A stretch of DNA of 64,000 bases, from NCBI RefSeq assembly GCF_000002425.4, contig NC_037262.1:7810998-7874997 (forward strand). Reading direction: 5' to 3'. The notes below the pieces were generated by a model. That model had not been told where the DNA came from. It ran no database searches and was given only the letters and a program-made list of their open reading frames with translations. The first letter of the stretch is position 1. The number at the start of each line of letters is the position of its first letter. This document shows positions 11,718-25,123 of this stretch, one piece after another. The position numbers and the translations under genes are program-made. This DNA is from Physcomitrium patens (taxonomy: Eukaryota > Streptophyta > Bryopsida > Funariales > Funariaceae).

Positions 11718-12060
11718 ATGACAAAGCTTCTTAAAATGAAAAGTGCAATGGTACAAATACAAGAATAATTGAGGGAGTTAATGCTTGTAATGCATCAAAT
11801 CAATTTATTGCCATATGGAGCAACAAGAATGGCAAGGAGCAAAGATATAGAGATGATTAGAAGTGCTTCAACATCTACATCAAATCATGTCCCTTCTTCT
11901 ATTGTAGAACATCCTTTTTATATTAAAGAATCAAAGATTATATTTCTCAAGAAGTTTGATAGCACAAGATCTAAGTTTTGAAGATTTATCAATCAAATAT
12001 AACTTGTGATTGAATTTCAACTTCAAAGTTATCCAATTCTAATATCATAAGTTAGATTCT
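11718..12060 (+). pseudogene. gag: gag of copy B, N-terminal part
   Basis: ATG at 11718 reads MTKLLKMKSAMVQIQE, then SKDIEMIRSASTSTSNHV and KKFDSTRSKF, equivalent to the N-terminal coiled coil and capsid start of copy D gag. It is cut at about 12060 by the copia element and continues at 18411. Confidence 0.8.
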
Positions 12061-12343
12061 ATTGAAGAATGAGAAATTAGAAGCCACAATACTTAGCATC
12101 AATAAGATTGTATATAAAGTGAAGTATGGAGTAAAATGATTCATTTTCAACACTCTTTACTTATAGCTAGAATTTACATTGATTATAAATAAATTTTATC
12201 TATAATTATTTTTATCTTTTTTTCTTACATTCAACTAAATTCTAGATTCCTCTTAACCTAGTCTTCACCTAAAATCCTACTTGCTACCATAGTAACATCT
12301 TTTGATCCTTTTTTATCTTTTGATTATTAGTAATTTACCTCCA
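12061..12343 (-). repeat. Copia 3' LTR (partial)
   Basis: Aligns with 18098-18380 of the other LTR. The far end is short by some 60 bp, so the RNase H side of the element and part of this LTR were lost together. Confidence 0.7.
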
Positions 12344-15120
12344 AATTCTGCATACTCTTCATCCATAAGCTTCATCAACTTTAAATTATTTTTCAAAGAT
12401 GTTCCAATATACTTACACTCTTCCATATTGAATTGTTTCAATACTTCTTCAATATAATTGGTTTGACTTATTATAATGGTCTTGTTATCACAATCTCTTA
12501 CAAACTCCACTCTTAAGCAATAGTAGAGCTTTCCAATATCACTTATCTTATACTCTTTCTCTAATATGGTCTTCATTCAATCTATCTTTTTCATATTATT
12601 AACTAAGATGATCAAATCATCAACATAGAGGATTACAATCAGCAAAAATTCTTTAGGTTACATTACATATAGTAAATGATCTACTTCACTCCTTACAAAT
12701 CCCTTATTGACAAAAAAATGTATCAATACATTGCTACCATGGTCTTGGTGATTGTTTCAATCCATACAAGGATTTCTTCAACTTGTATACAAGGTATTCT
12801 TTGTCTTATTATATAAATCCTTGAGGTAGGTTCATATAAATGTCTTTTTATAATTTTTCATTTGAAAAGGCCATCTTCACATCTATTTTTTGTATTTTCA
12901 AGTCCATTGCTGCTCTAATCATTAAAATAGTCATAATGGTGGTGAATTTGGCAACAAATGCATAAGTCTCATTAAAATCAATACTATTAATTTGTAAATA
13001 TCTTTTAGCAACTAATCTTGCCTTTTGCCTCACCACTACATCCATTACATCTCCTTTAGCTGTAAACACCTACTTACAATCAATACTAAATTGATTTGTT
13101 GGAAGAAGTGTCAATTTTTATATTCCATTGTTTATAAGAAATTGATATTCTTCTTTTATAGCCTTCTTCTACTTGATTGCATTTTAGAATTTTATAACAT
13201 CACACAAAGACAATAGATTAGCAAAAAGAATAACAATTGCATGTTCTTTACTTACTTGAAGAGATATGTCGTTCTTCCATTATTTGCCACGAGGTCTTTT
13301 TTTTTTCTTAAGAGATATCTTCTTTCATTTAAAAAATTTTTATCTTGTTGTACTTCAAGCTTTCTTCTAAGCTTCTTCTCTCTTAAAATTTATATTTTTT
13401 TACTTAAAGATTAATACTCTTCATCATCATCATCATCATAATCTTCAACATCTTCATTTCTAGTTCTAAGAATTCATAAGGCCTTCTTCTTCATCTTCTT
13501 TGCGTCTTCATTTTTATTCATATCTCCACCATCTTCATTATCTTCATCTACTTGTTTTTTTATTGAATTTGAAGATATGTCCATAAATACACCATTATTT
13601 TTATATGGATATATCTCCAAGTGCTCACAAGTACTGTTATGCTTTAAAAACTCAATATCACGACTTTTGATAATCTTTTTGGTGTCCAAAGATATTAACA
13701 TATATGCCTTGGTACCTTCATAATATCCTAAAAAAACACACTTTGTATCTTTTGCATAAAGTTTCGACCTCATACAATCTAGTGACTTTGCATATGGAAT
13801 GCAATCAAAGGTCTTCATATATAAAATATAAGGTTGTTTTCCACTCCAAGCTTCTTGTGGTGTTATTGATACAAGAGTATTTATTGGACACCTATTCTTT
13901 GTATATATTACATTCACTACAACTTTTGTCCAAAATTCATAACCAAGATTTTGAGCATGAAGCATTCTTCTTGCTATCTCCACAATGGTTTGATTTTTTC
14001 TTTCAACAATACTATTTTATTGTAGAGTATATGGAATTATTGTTTTTTTTGTAATTCTTTCATTCTTTAAATAAACATTGAATTACTTAGATATGTACTC
14101 ACTTCCATTTTTTATATGTAGCACCTTGATCTTGCATTCATTTTGTTTCTTAGCAAGTACTTTAAACTCCTTAAACTTCCAAAAGCTGTCATTCTTTGCT
14201 CAAAAAATGTGGATCCAAATATTTCTTAAATAATCATCAATAAAAATAAGAAAATACCTTGTTCTTTTAATACTTGTGGTCTTTATAGATCCACATATAT
14301 TAGAATGTATAATCTCTAATAATTTTGTAGTATGTGTTGCTATACCACTTGAAAATGAGGCCCTTTGTTATTTGCCTTATATGCATTCTTTACATGCAAG
14401 TTATATTTTATTTTGGCTTATTTTTCCAAGATCTAATCCACTTACTATAGACTTAAATTTTGCCATGCTCTTCATATTCAAATAGCAAAGGCAATGATGT
14501 CATATATTCAACTTATCTTGATTTGATGTAAACTCAGAAAATGTAACTACTTCTACTCTATTAAGCTTCTTATACTTGAGGTAGTACTAATTTTCCTCTT
14601 TAGTACCTTTGACAATGATATTTCCACATAATATTTTTATAAAACATCCATTTTTGTTGAATTAAATCATAAAACCTTCAATTACAAGTTTACTTATAGA
14701 AAGTAGATTTTGCTTCATCTAAGATACATGGAGGATGTTTTTAAATTTGATTCTAATGGTTTGTCCATTCTCAACTACCTCTACTATAATAGATCCAATT
14801 TGAATGGCTTTTTATTTGCTACTATGTACCAAAATTACATTTGATACTATAATAGTCTCATAAGTATCAAATGAATACTTATAAGGTGTCATATACTTGT
14901 AACAACCTAAATCTACAATCCATCTTGATATGGCAGCTATAGAAATTTTGTTTATTTTTAAGAATGCATAATCTTATCTTCCTAACTCATCTTATATACT
15001 ATTTATATTTTTCTTTTCCATTTTCTTGTCTTTGTAGTAATTTTGAGCAAAATGTCCTATTTTGCTACAAATAAATCAAGTTTTGACATTATCTAATTGG
15101 TTTGAATATTTGCCCTTATC
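12313..15120 (-). pseudogene. pol: Copia pol remnant (PR-IN-RT)
   Basis: Reading the minus strand: protease WIVDLGCYKYMTPY near 14900-14950 (usual WIVDSGCS...M); integrase with FIDDYLRNIWIHIF, NGSEYISK and NSIVERKNQTIVEIARRML in 13970-14260, and AWSGKQPY plus CVFLGYYEGTKAYML to 13650; an acidic linker; RT with KARLVAKRYLQ, IDFNETYAFVAKFTT and IDVKMAFSN (12848-13069), then YGLKQSPRPW and SDIGKLYYCLRVEF to 12313. Many stops and shifts. No RNase H block is seen. Confidence 0.82.
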
Positions 15121-15123
15121 TTT

Positions 15124-15604
15124 TCATGAGTAGAATCCTAAATCTTTACTTTGAGGCTCTTTTTCTTTCCTTTTGGTCACTTCATAGCTAAGTCTTGCTA
15201 TCACGTAGTCCATTGTGAGTTTGTTCATGTTGATGGATTCCAAATCCATAATGAGATAGTTATAGGATTCCAACAAGCTTATGAGTAGAACCATGATAAC
15301 ATCTTCTTTTTTCAAGTGCTTGCCAATAATTGCAAGCTGATTTATAAGTGCCTTTACTTTGTTGATGTGTACTATGAAGTCTTCACTTTCTTCTATCTTA
15401 TATGTGAAGAACTACTTTCTTATATAGATCATATTAGATAAGTTCTTACTCTCATATATATTACAAAGAGTCTTCTATGATTTCGTTGGTCCTTTATAAG
15501 ATATAATGTAGAAAAATTTGGCTTCATCAACATTGCATACAATCAATCCAAAGGCCTTATTTTCATGATATTTTGAGTCCTTTTCATCTTTTGTATCAGC
15601 ATGT
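15124..15604 (-). pseudogene. gag: Copia gag, C-terminal part
   Basis: Includes IEESEDFIVHINKVKALINQL, LISLLESYNYLIMDLES and, beyond the stop, a decayed zinc knuckle ICSKIGHFAQN. This is the UBN2-type gag of plant copia elements. It continues across LTR3 at 17394-17543. Confidence 0.75.
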
Positions 15605-17393
15605 TGTCATGATATAAAATGGCTAATAGGTAAAAAGGTAAAGAAAATATCATATTTTTGAAGATCTTATTTCAAATATATTATAACAAATTATCTTAGA
15701 AAAATAGATAACAGTCAAGGAATAGAAAAATTAAAAGTACTAATACTGTATTTTTGTAAAATAGGCTTCTACTCACTTTGTAGGACCACAAATAGAAAAA
15801 AATAAGATAGATTAGAAAAATAAATAATATAGGTGCCTTTGGAAAGAAGTTAAGAGTAGTTTGTGGCAAAAATTACCTTAGAAACCCAAGAATTGATACT
15901 CAGAGAGGACCGGTTACCAACCAGGATCGAAATCAGATCCCAAGGCACAAAATCAAGCCTTGATGATGATTCTGGAATTCTTTTGGAGATTAAAGAATAA
16001 GACCTAAGAGTTGAATTGATGGAATTTTTTTGAGCATTGATTTAGAATGATTTGAGTGTTTATTAACTTTGTAAGATCTTTAAAAATTGGAATTTGTTTT
16101 AGATGACCTTAGATTTCTGAAATAAAATGGATAATGTTTTTTGGAGAATTTTGTAAGTTTGATAGTAGATCTACAAGTGAATTTTTTTGGATTTTTGGAT
16201 GTAGTTGTGCTTCATGTATACTGTGAATTTGGATTTGATCAAATGGTTAGATTAAAAAGTATAAAGGTTTTTATCAATTATGGTCTCTAAATTTAGAGTT
16301 TTAAGGACCAGTGAGGTTTTCTTAATATCTATCAATCCGCCAGTTATATTGAAGTAATTTATTTTTATAAAGGTAATCAGCTTGATTTCTAGGAAGTGTG
16401 TAAAGTATGGAAGCAAATTAATAGTTCAATCAGGAGTAATTGGCCATGGGAGATTGGCATCAAGGTCAAACAAGGATGTTGGCCGACACCTAAGTACATT
16501 TTAGAGATTATTGTCTATGTGGTAATTTTGATCCTTTTTCAATTTTTTTTTTGTGCTTGTTTTTAATTTAATTGTTAAAAAATGTGTAAAATTTGAGTTA
16601 AAATCAATTGTTCATTCATTAATTACTGAGATTTAAATCTATTAAAGAAATTATTTGGTATTGATTAGGACTCAATTTGGATTAGGATTAGAATTTTGTA
16701 TTGATTTAAGGTTTGGTTAGGATTTATCTAGGATTTGACTAGGATTTGTTTAAGATTTGGTTAGGAATTATTTAGAGTTTTTCTAAGATTTGATTAAGAT
16801 TTATTTAAGATTTGGTTAAGATTTGATTGGGATTTGATTAGGTTTTGATTAAAATTTAACTAAAATTTGTCTAGGATATAGTTGGGACTTATTAAGGATT
16901 TATCTAGGATTCGATTAAGATTTGATTAAGATTTGATTAGGATTTGATTAGGATTTGATTAGAATTTGATTAAGGTTTGACTAGGATTTGATTAGGGCTT
17001 ATTTACGAATTGATTAGGATTTGAAAAGAATTTGACTAAAATTTGACTAAATTTTAAAATAAGGTTTGACTAGATTTTGATTGTAATTTAATTAAGATTT
17101 TTATTTTAATGTTTTATTAAGATTTTTATTTTATTTTATTTTATTTTTAAAATTTCTATATTATTCTTTTAAGATTTCTTTAAAAGATTTGTAGAAATTC
17201 TTTATATTTCTTATATAATTCATTTGAAATTTTAATTGAAATTGATTGATGTTTGATTATATTTCCTAATCTTTAATTATAATTTATTTAAGAATCTATT
17301 AGAGTTGTTAGGACTTATTATTGCAATTATCCTTTTATCTTCCATAGTTAGGTGCTTGGTGCATTCTCAAGCCAAATGCCACATAATACGACA
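15605..17393 (+). repeat. Family-3 long solo LTR (1.79 kb) in copia gag
   Basis: Begins TGTCATGATATAA and ends CATAATACGACA. Flanks are CATGT and AATGT, a near-perfect 5-bp duplication. The right third is a degenerate minisatellite built on GATTTGATTAG-like units (about 16690-17060). No coding sequence. Orientation is by the TG...CA reading used for all three copies. Confidence 0.7.
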
Positions 17394-17543
17394 ATGTATA
17401 CTTAGAAGCTCTTCACTTTTATCTATAATATTCCATAGGTCCAAAGAAGCCAATAAAAGCTCTATTTTGACCTTCATATGGTAGAAAGTTTTACCTCTAA
17501 ACTTTTTAATTACTCTAAAGCCTTCACCTTCACTTAAAGCCAT
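17394..17543 (-). pseudogene. gag: Copia gag, N-terminal part
   Basis: ATG at 17541-17543 (minus) reads MALSEGEGFRVIKKFRGKTF, then YHMKVKIELLLASLDLWNI, matching the gag start of plant copia elements. It is interrupted by LTR3. Confidence 0.75.
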
Positions 17544-18097
17544 GTTTAAAAGAGAAATTTATCTAAAAAGATCAAGAGAAATAGTCCTAAAGCTCTCTAA
17601 ATCAGCAAAAAGATATTGCTGCCTTAAAATCTCAATATATCCTCTTTGTGAATAAACTAGTGTTTTTACTCTCAAACTTCACTTCTAGAGCTTTCCACAA
17701 ATCCAATGAACTATGTAAACATCTCAAATCAAATTTGCAACTCTTATATTATTTTTATACTCACAAATCACTTCTAAGTATTATAAAAGGTCCTTTAAGT
17801 ACCCTAAGTTTTTTCAACACATGAAACTAAAAAGTTAGTCTATCGAAGATCTAACTCATGAAAAAACACATTGCAAGTCTTCTATAATACCATCTAAAGA
17901 TGTAAAGTATATCCCAAATTCAAAATACCTTAAATAATAAGTAAGACCAAACTAAGATCTAGATCTAGATTTGAATTTGAAAGTTATGAGATTCTAAACA
18001 TAACACTAGTAAGAACAACATGATCTACTCCATACAACAATAAAGACCTCATATAACTTCAAATTCACAAGCAAATGTGAGTGAACCTATAACTTAT
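17544..18097 (-). other. Copia 5' leader
   Basis: Lies between the gag start and the 5' LTR of the copia element. No ORF stands out, and I could not identify a clear tRNA primer site. Confidence 0.5.
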
Positions 18098-18410
18098 TGA
18101 AGAAAAAGAAGTTAGAAGTTACAACAATTAGCATCAGCAAGGTTGTATACAAAGTAAAGTGTGGAATAAAATGACTCTCACTTCCAACATTCATTACTTA
18201 TAGCTAAAATTACATTGATTATAGATGAATTTTATCTATAATTATTTTTATTCTTCTTTCTTATATCCAATTAAATCCTAGATTCTTCTTAACTTAACCG
18301 CCATTATAATAATATCTTTTAATCTTTTATTATCTTTTAATTATTAATAATTTATTATGATTTAATTATATGTGGTAGAAACTATATAAGATTTTGTTGA
18401 TCTTCAACAA
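18098..18410 (-). repeat. Copia 5' LTR
   Basis: On the minus strand it starts TGTTGAAGATC and ends CTTCA, 312-313 bp, with the other copy at 12061. Copy B gag resumes at the next base (ATTCATTG). Confidence 0.8.
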
Positions 18411-19080
18411 ATTCATTGATATACTCCTTTCAAGTTCACCATTATCATGATTTTCATCTTTTTTTGAACAATGAAATCCAATATTGGATAATCAAGAGGC
18501 TTTTTTGGTAGAGTTTTGATTCATGTATAGAAAACATGATGCAATTTGTGTTGCAACCAATAAGTTTTGTATTTTGCGATAAGGCAATTGATTAATAATA
18601 TTATACACTTCATAATTTTGATAACTTGTAATTCATATCAAGTGAGATGATGCTATACTTGTTAGCCAATTTTTTTATGGATTACAATATGAGGTAAAGA
18701 AATTGATGGTCAATTTATTTAATCTTCAAACATTGAGTCAAGCAATTGACTTTGCTATGAGATATGACAATCAACTTTTTGAATTTTTATTTGAAATTCA
18801 TACAAATGTACTTCAATATTCTTATAATTCAATGAAAATACCAATGTCTTTTCAATATACATATTTGAAAGTAGAAGATATGCAAATTGATGTTGTACAT
18901 TTTAAACCTCTTAGTGAAAAATAAAAGATTCATCATTATCAAGCAAGATTATGCTTGTATTATGGAGAATCTAAGTACATTCTTTAACATTATTCAAAGA
19001 AGCAACACAACTACAATATAAAGAGTATGGCTATCAAAGAAAATAATATGTTAGAAAATAAGTTTGTTTAACTATAATAG
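18411..19080 (+). pseudogene. gag: gag of copy B, C-terminal part
   Basis: Resumes the capsid region exactly after the copia LTR and reads LMVNLFNLQTLSQAIDFAMR, VEDMQIDVVHFKPLSE and a decayed zinc knuckle. The slippery site AGAAAAT lies at 19053-19059, and the TAG stop (19078-19080) sits in the loop of a decayed hairpin at 19068-19095. Confidence 0.8.
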
Positions 19081-22000
19081 AGATTGTGTGGCTAGAATCT
19101 TGTACAACATTTACTAAAGGTCTTGTTCACTCCTCAAAACCTTCTCTTTATTTTACAATAAATATTATTTTAGAATCTAAACATCACAAAGACTCTGCCT
19201 TATTAGATTTAAGAGCCTTAACATGTTTCTTAGATGAAGAATTTGCTAAAAGACATAGCATACGTTTAAAGAAGAAAACTAAACATATTCATGTAAAAAT
19301 CATAGATAGTTGTCCATTGTCTTCAAGAAATATTATTTATAAGATTCTTCTTATAAAAGTAACAACTAATGATCATAGTAGCTTTGTAGTATATAATATC
19401 ATTAGATCTTCTTCTAATCCAATTATTTTAGATTTATCATGGTTAAAAAAATATAATAAAAAAATAGATGGATTTTTTATAGTTTTGACTTTTTTAAAAG
19501 TAAAATTAAGAGTATAGTTGATCAATTAGAAAGTCATAAGTCTAGTGCAATTGAATCTATATTTGTAGGTGTAAGAACTTTCTTACATACTTCAAAAGAA
19601 TGATTACCTTGTGTCATTTATACTGCATCTATTTTTAATAGTAAAAAGACTTGAAGTGGCATTCTAAGCCAATATTAAGATTTTTAAGTTGTATTTGAGA
19701 AAAAGAATACAAATATTCTATCAAAATATTATTCCTATAATTGCTTAATTAACCTTTAAGAAAAAACTCAATCACCATTTGGACCAATTTATAATTTATC
19801 ATAAAATGAATTAGCTAAACAAAAGGAGTATATTGAAGAAAATCTTGCCAAAAACTTCATACACCATTTCAAATCTCCAACAAGAGCCTTAATTTTATTT
19901 GTAAAGAAAAATGAAGGATCATTGTAGATGTATGTTGATTATTAAAAATTGAAAAAAATCATCATAAAAAATAGGTATCCACCATGTTTGATATCTAGAT
20001 TTTTTAATCAATTGAATAAAGCCAAAATCTATACAAAAATAGATCTATGAAGAGCATACTATCTAGTATGTATCAAAGAAAGAGATGAATAGAAGACTAC
20101 GTTTTAAACAAAGTAAGGATATTTTGAATAGAATGTCATGCCTTTTAGACTTACAAATGCACCAATAGCTTTTCAACATCTAATAAATGATATTTTTTGA
20201 GAGTTTTTAGATGAATTTGTTGTCTATTATCTAGACAATATCTTAATCTATTCTAAGAATATAAAAAAATATAAACTTCATATTTGTCATATGTTACAAA
20301 AACTAAGAGATACGAGATTCTATGCTAAGATAGAAAATTATGCATTCTACACTACTCATGTTGACTTTTTAGAATACATGATTTCAAATGATGGACTTAT
20401 GATGGATCCTAAGAAAATTCAAACTATTATGGATTGGAAGATCTCCAAAATACTAAAAGATGTCTAATGTTTTTTGAGATTTGCCAACTGCTACTAAATC
20501 TTTATCAAGAATTTTTCTCAAGTTGTAGGTCTACTTATACGTTTGACTTGTAAATACAAACTTTAATGGAATCAAGAAGTAGAAGCAACATTTGAAGCTT
20601 TAAAGACAACCTTTATTTTTGCACCAATCATGTATCTCGTCAACTTTTCTAAGCCATTATTTATAAAAATAGATGCATTAGACTTTGCTTTGGGTACCAT
20701 ACTAATACAAATAAACATAGATGATAAATCTCATCTAATAGCTTTTTAATTAAAAAACTTTTTAATAACTGAGATCAATTATAAGATTTACTACAAAGAA
20801 CTTCTTTTTATTATGGATTTTTTTCAAGAATAGTACCATTATTTAGAAGGCACTTTCAACCCAGTCACTATTTATACTACTTACAAGAATCTTAAATACT
20901 TTATGTCAGTATGTATTTTGAATTATTGCTAAACCTATTGGAATATTTCTTTGTCAAGATTTGATTTTAAGATCACTTATCAATCCAAAAATAATAATAT
21001 TTATCAAGAATTCTTTTTAGATATTCTTGTCTTGCATAAAAAAAAAATGATTAATAAAGAATAAATTTCTTGAAGCTAGAATATTTTTCATCTTCAAGCA
21101 ATAAAATCAATATTGACTGTTGATTCAATTTTTGTCAAATAAATTTAATCAAGTATGTTTTTTAATCTTCTTCTTCATGATATCAAGAATTCTTTTTTTA
21201 AGTCTCATGATGTTTCTAAGTTCAAGTTCAAAAAAAATCTATTCTATTTTAAAAGATGCCTATATATTCTAAAAGAAGAAGCATGTTTACATATTCTTCA
21301 AGTATGTCATGACTTTCTAGCAACCAAATATTTTGGATACAATAAGACTTTAGAGTCTTATATCTAAAGATTTTTAGTGGTTACAAATAGGCAGTGAAAG
21401 ACTTCGTTCAATCATGTGACATTTATTTAAGATCAAAAACTCTTCATTATTAATCCTATGGACTTCTCCAACCATTACTTATTCTAAAATAACCATTGTC
21501 TATTATTTGTATGGATTTTATTGTGAATCTTTCAATTTTATATTCTTAAGACTCTATATTTGTGATAGTAGATTGTTTCACCAAGATGGCACATTTTATA
21601 CCATGTACAAAAGCTATCATGTATGAAAAAAATAGCCAAGCTTTTCTTTTACAACATCTATCACTATCATGGCTTACTTAAGGATGTTATATCAAATAAA
21701 GGAATTTAATTTGTATTAAGATTTTAAAGAATATTTTTTAAGATTCTAAAAGTAGATATAAAACTATCTTCAACTTTCTATCATCAAACTGATAGACAAA
21801 CAAAGCATATAAATCAAGTTTTAGAGAAGTATTTGAGATGTACCATCAACTACCAGTAAGATGATTGAACAATTTTTTTACCATTAGCAGAATTTATTTA
21901 TAATAATATAATATATTCTTCTCATAATAAACATCTTTTTTTACTAATTATGATTATCATCTATGACTTGATACTTTTGCCTTTTCAAAAGTTAATAATC

Positions 22001-22190
22001 TTGTGGTAGAAGATTTTACAAATCATTTATTTGAATTACATATAATAATGAAGGTGCAACTAAAAGAGACTCAAGAACAATAAAAGAGCAATGCAGATGC
22101 TTATTGCAAGGAATAACCTCATTTCTATATTAGTGATAAAGTATGATTACTTTGTTTTAATATTAAAATTATTTGCTTTTGTGTCAAATT
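19080..22190 (+). pseudogene. pol: pol of copy B (PR-RT-RNH-IN)
   Basis: Protease LESCTTFTKGLVHSSKP...LLDLRALTCFLDEEF (active-site DSG lost), then RT with FVVYYLDN around 20215-20240, RNase H near 20660-21010, integrase zinc finger near 21290-21430, and DDE core to about 21840. Stops and shifts are frequent. The match ends near 22190 at a truncated LTR4; about 130 bp of integrase C-terminus are deleted. Confidence 0.8.
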
Positions 22191-24754
22191 GCTCAAGATA
22201 TAGCTTAAAATACAACCACTAGTGAATTGGATCACTTACTACATGTAGATTTAAAGTATTGACTTCAACTTCCAATATCTCTTTTATTTCAACTTAGAAT
22301 TTATCAAGCAGTATGTAAAAAGTGTAGCAAAGGAAGTGCTCTCTCCAACTCCACTTGCCGATACTTCATTTCTTTTTGTATGCATTGTCATGATATAATA
22401 TGACTAATAGGTGAAAAGAATAAAGAATCTATTATATTATAGAAGATCTTATTTCAAATATTATAGCAAATTATCTTAGAAAATAAATAATAGCCAAAAG
22501 AAAATAGAATTAAAAATTTAAATAATATCTTTTTACAAAGTAGGCTTCTATTTACTTTTTAAGGCCATAAATAAAATAAAACAAGGTAGATTAGAAAAAT
22601 AAAGAATATAAATATATGTAGAAAGAAATTAGAAGTAAATTGAAACAAAATTTAACTCAAAAGGATGAAATTTGATACTGAAAAGAATCAATTATCAATC
22701 TGGATCAAAATTAGATCTTAGGGCACAAAATCGAACATCAATAGCAACTCTGGGATTTTTCAAGAGATCAGAGAGTGAAATTTGAGAAAAAACTTAATAA
22801 AATTTCATTGAGCATTAATTTTGAAGAAATTAAGTATGTAATAACTTTACAAGAGCTTGGTAAAGTCATAGTTGTTTTGGATGACTTTGGAATTTAAGAA
22901 ATAAAAAAGGTATTGCATTTTGGAGAATTTTGCAAGTTTGATAGTAGATCTGCAATTCAAATTTTGAAAACTTATGAAATTAGTTGTTTTAAGTGTATGC
23001 TATAAGTTTGAGCTTAATGACACAGTTGAATTGAAGGATATTAAATTTTAAGTAGGTTAAGGTTTCAAAAATTGGACTTTGAGAGGTAGATAAGATTTCT
23101 AAGAACTTTAGCAATCTATTGATTGGATTGTATTAGAATTTGTGTTTGAAGATAATAGACTTGATTTGCAACACACAATTGAAATTTGAGAACAATTGAA
23201 TGGTGTGATAAGGAGATATTGGTATTAGAAGTTCAATATTTAGATTGAAGTAGGAGGCCACTTAATACTCAAGCCGATTTTAGGATTTTTCTTCTATTTA
23301 GTAAAGATAATTATCTTCAAATTTTATGTACTTGTTGCCAATTTAGTTTTTAAGAAGTATGTAAATTTTTAGGCAAGATCAATGGTTTGATTGATAGATA
23401 TTGAAGTTCTAAATAGTACTAGGTTTAGATTGAGTTGATTAGGATTTGGTTAGGATTTGGTTTGGTCTATGGATTTATTTAGGATTTAAGATTTGTCTAG
23501 GATTTGATTTAGAATTTAGAATTAAATTTTTTTTAAGTTTTAATTTAGGGTTTGGTTTAGGATCTATGATTTGATTTAAGATTTAAAATTTATAAAAGAT
23601 TTAATTTAGGGTTTGGTTTAGGATCTAAGATTTGATTTAGAATTTGGTTTAGAATTTAGGATTTGTTTAGGATTTGATTTAGGGTTTGATTTAGGATTTT
23701 AGAATTTATATAGATTTTCAAATAGGATTAAATTTAGAACTTAATTGAGATTTATTTAAGATATATTTGTAATTATTCTGATATTTTTTAAGGCTTCGTA
23801 AGGATTCTTTTAAGATTTATTATGGATTTTCTTTCAATTCTTTTAAGATTTCTTATTATTTCTTTTGTAATTTATATAAGGTTTCTTTTAAATTTGATTA
23901 AAGCTTATTTAGCATTGTTAAGGTTTAATTTGACTTTATTTAATATCCTATTAGAATTAGGATTTTTTTATTACAATTTCCTCTATCTTCCACAGCCAAG
24001 TATTCGATGTATTTTCAAGCAATACTTCATGTAATATGATAGCATGCATTATGTTCAAAAGAGTGACAGTAGGTACAAAATCCACACCCTAATTTTGAGC
24101 GCCTATATCTTTCTCATAAAAACTCCAAATCATCCAAAATTTATACCAAAACTATATAAAAAAAATCTAAACCTTGTGATTCAAGCCTTGTAAGTTTGAT
24201 TGACATCAAAAGAGTAACCTTAATTCCTAATAAGGCCTTAGGCAGCCTCCTTGAAGCCCATTGGATATGATTTTTGATTAATAGAAATGGAAATTTTCAT
24301 CATCCATCTCCATTCATCCATATAGATGCCCTAACTTCTCTTTTTGCTATCAAGACCCTTTTTTAATCCTTTTTCTAATAAGACTTATATAATATATGCT
24401 GTAAATATCAAATAAAAGAAAAAAAATAAGACTTACATAATATATGCTCTAAATATCAAATAAAAGAAAAAAATAAGACTTCAAGAGTCACAAATGTCTA
24501 ATAAAGATGACTTTAAATAGGTAAAAGTTACTAAAAATCAAAATTAATATTAAAGGCCACTATCAAAAGAAAATAAAATTATATAAATTCTAATAGTAGT
24601 TCTTTAAAATAATCTCTTTTCAAAGTATTAATCTAACTATATTCTATAATTAGTTAAAATCCACTAATATGGCTCTTATCATATTACTTAATAAATTGTA
24701 TATCAAACATATAAACACAATATTTTTACATGGTAGCCAAACCACAATGTAACA
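22176..24754 (-). repeat. Family-4 LTR, 5'-truncated, split by LTR3
   Basis: 22176-22385 plus 24042-24754 together are the reverse complement of the first 830 bp or so of the family-4 LTR at 25857-27158 (shared blocks include GTGGTTTGGCTACCATG and GAGAGAGCACTT). The insertion removed part of the copy B integrase C-terminus. Confidence 0.75.
22386..24041 (+). repeat. Family-3 long solo LTR (1.66 kb) inside LTR4
   Basis: Starts TGTCATGATATAATATG and ends GTAATATGATA. GCAT flanks both sides. It contains the GATTTGGTTTAGG-type minisatellite at about 23420-23700. No genes. Confidence 0.75.
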
Positions 24755-25021
24755 ATATATATTTTTTTAGAGCCATATAAGATAGTGAATATCTTAGGAA
24801 GAAGACAAATACCATTGTTTTCTATAGAAGTGGATAATAATCAAGAATTTGAAGTAGAAGAGGTCTTAGAGTCAAGGCAATGCCAACAGATGTTGGAATA
24901 TCTTATTCATTAGTATAAATATAATATTATCAAATATAAATAGGAGCCAATAAAAAATCTTATAAATATAGTAGAGAAGGTCAAAACTTTTCTTCAACAA
25001 CATCCATTTAAATCAAGATAA
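24755..25021 (+). pseudogene. pol: Chromodomain of copy B
   Basis: Reads EVDNNQEFEVEEVLESRQ, MLEYLIH and KVKTFLQQHPFKSR before TAA at 25019-25021, colinear with copy D. Confidence 0.8.
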
Positions 25022-25123
25022 AAGATAGTAAATCTTTGCTATAAAAGAAACATAATTTAGAAAAGATTACATTCTATCTTCTATCCTTGTTTGTAATTTC
25101 TGTATAATTGTGGCATTAAGGAG

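Larger units (their letters stand above)
12061..18410 (-). mobile_element. Ty1/copia retrotransposon in copy B gag
   Basis: Two LTRs about 6 kb apart share the ATTGAAGAA...TTAGAAG...GCATCA block. Between them, on the minus strand, lie gag, zinc knuckle, protease, integrase and then RT: integrase before RT defines Ty1/copia. The target duplication is probably ATTCT/ATTCA. RNase H appears missing next to the 3' LTR. A 1.8-kb LTR3 is inserted in its gag. Confidence 0.85.

Noticed and set aside
13425-13445. Trinucleotide microsatellite (CAT)n
   Set aside because: It encodes an Asp-rich linker of the copia polyprotein on the minus strand, so it is part of that remnant.
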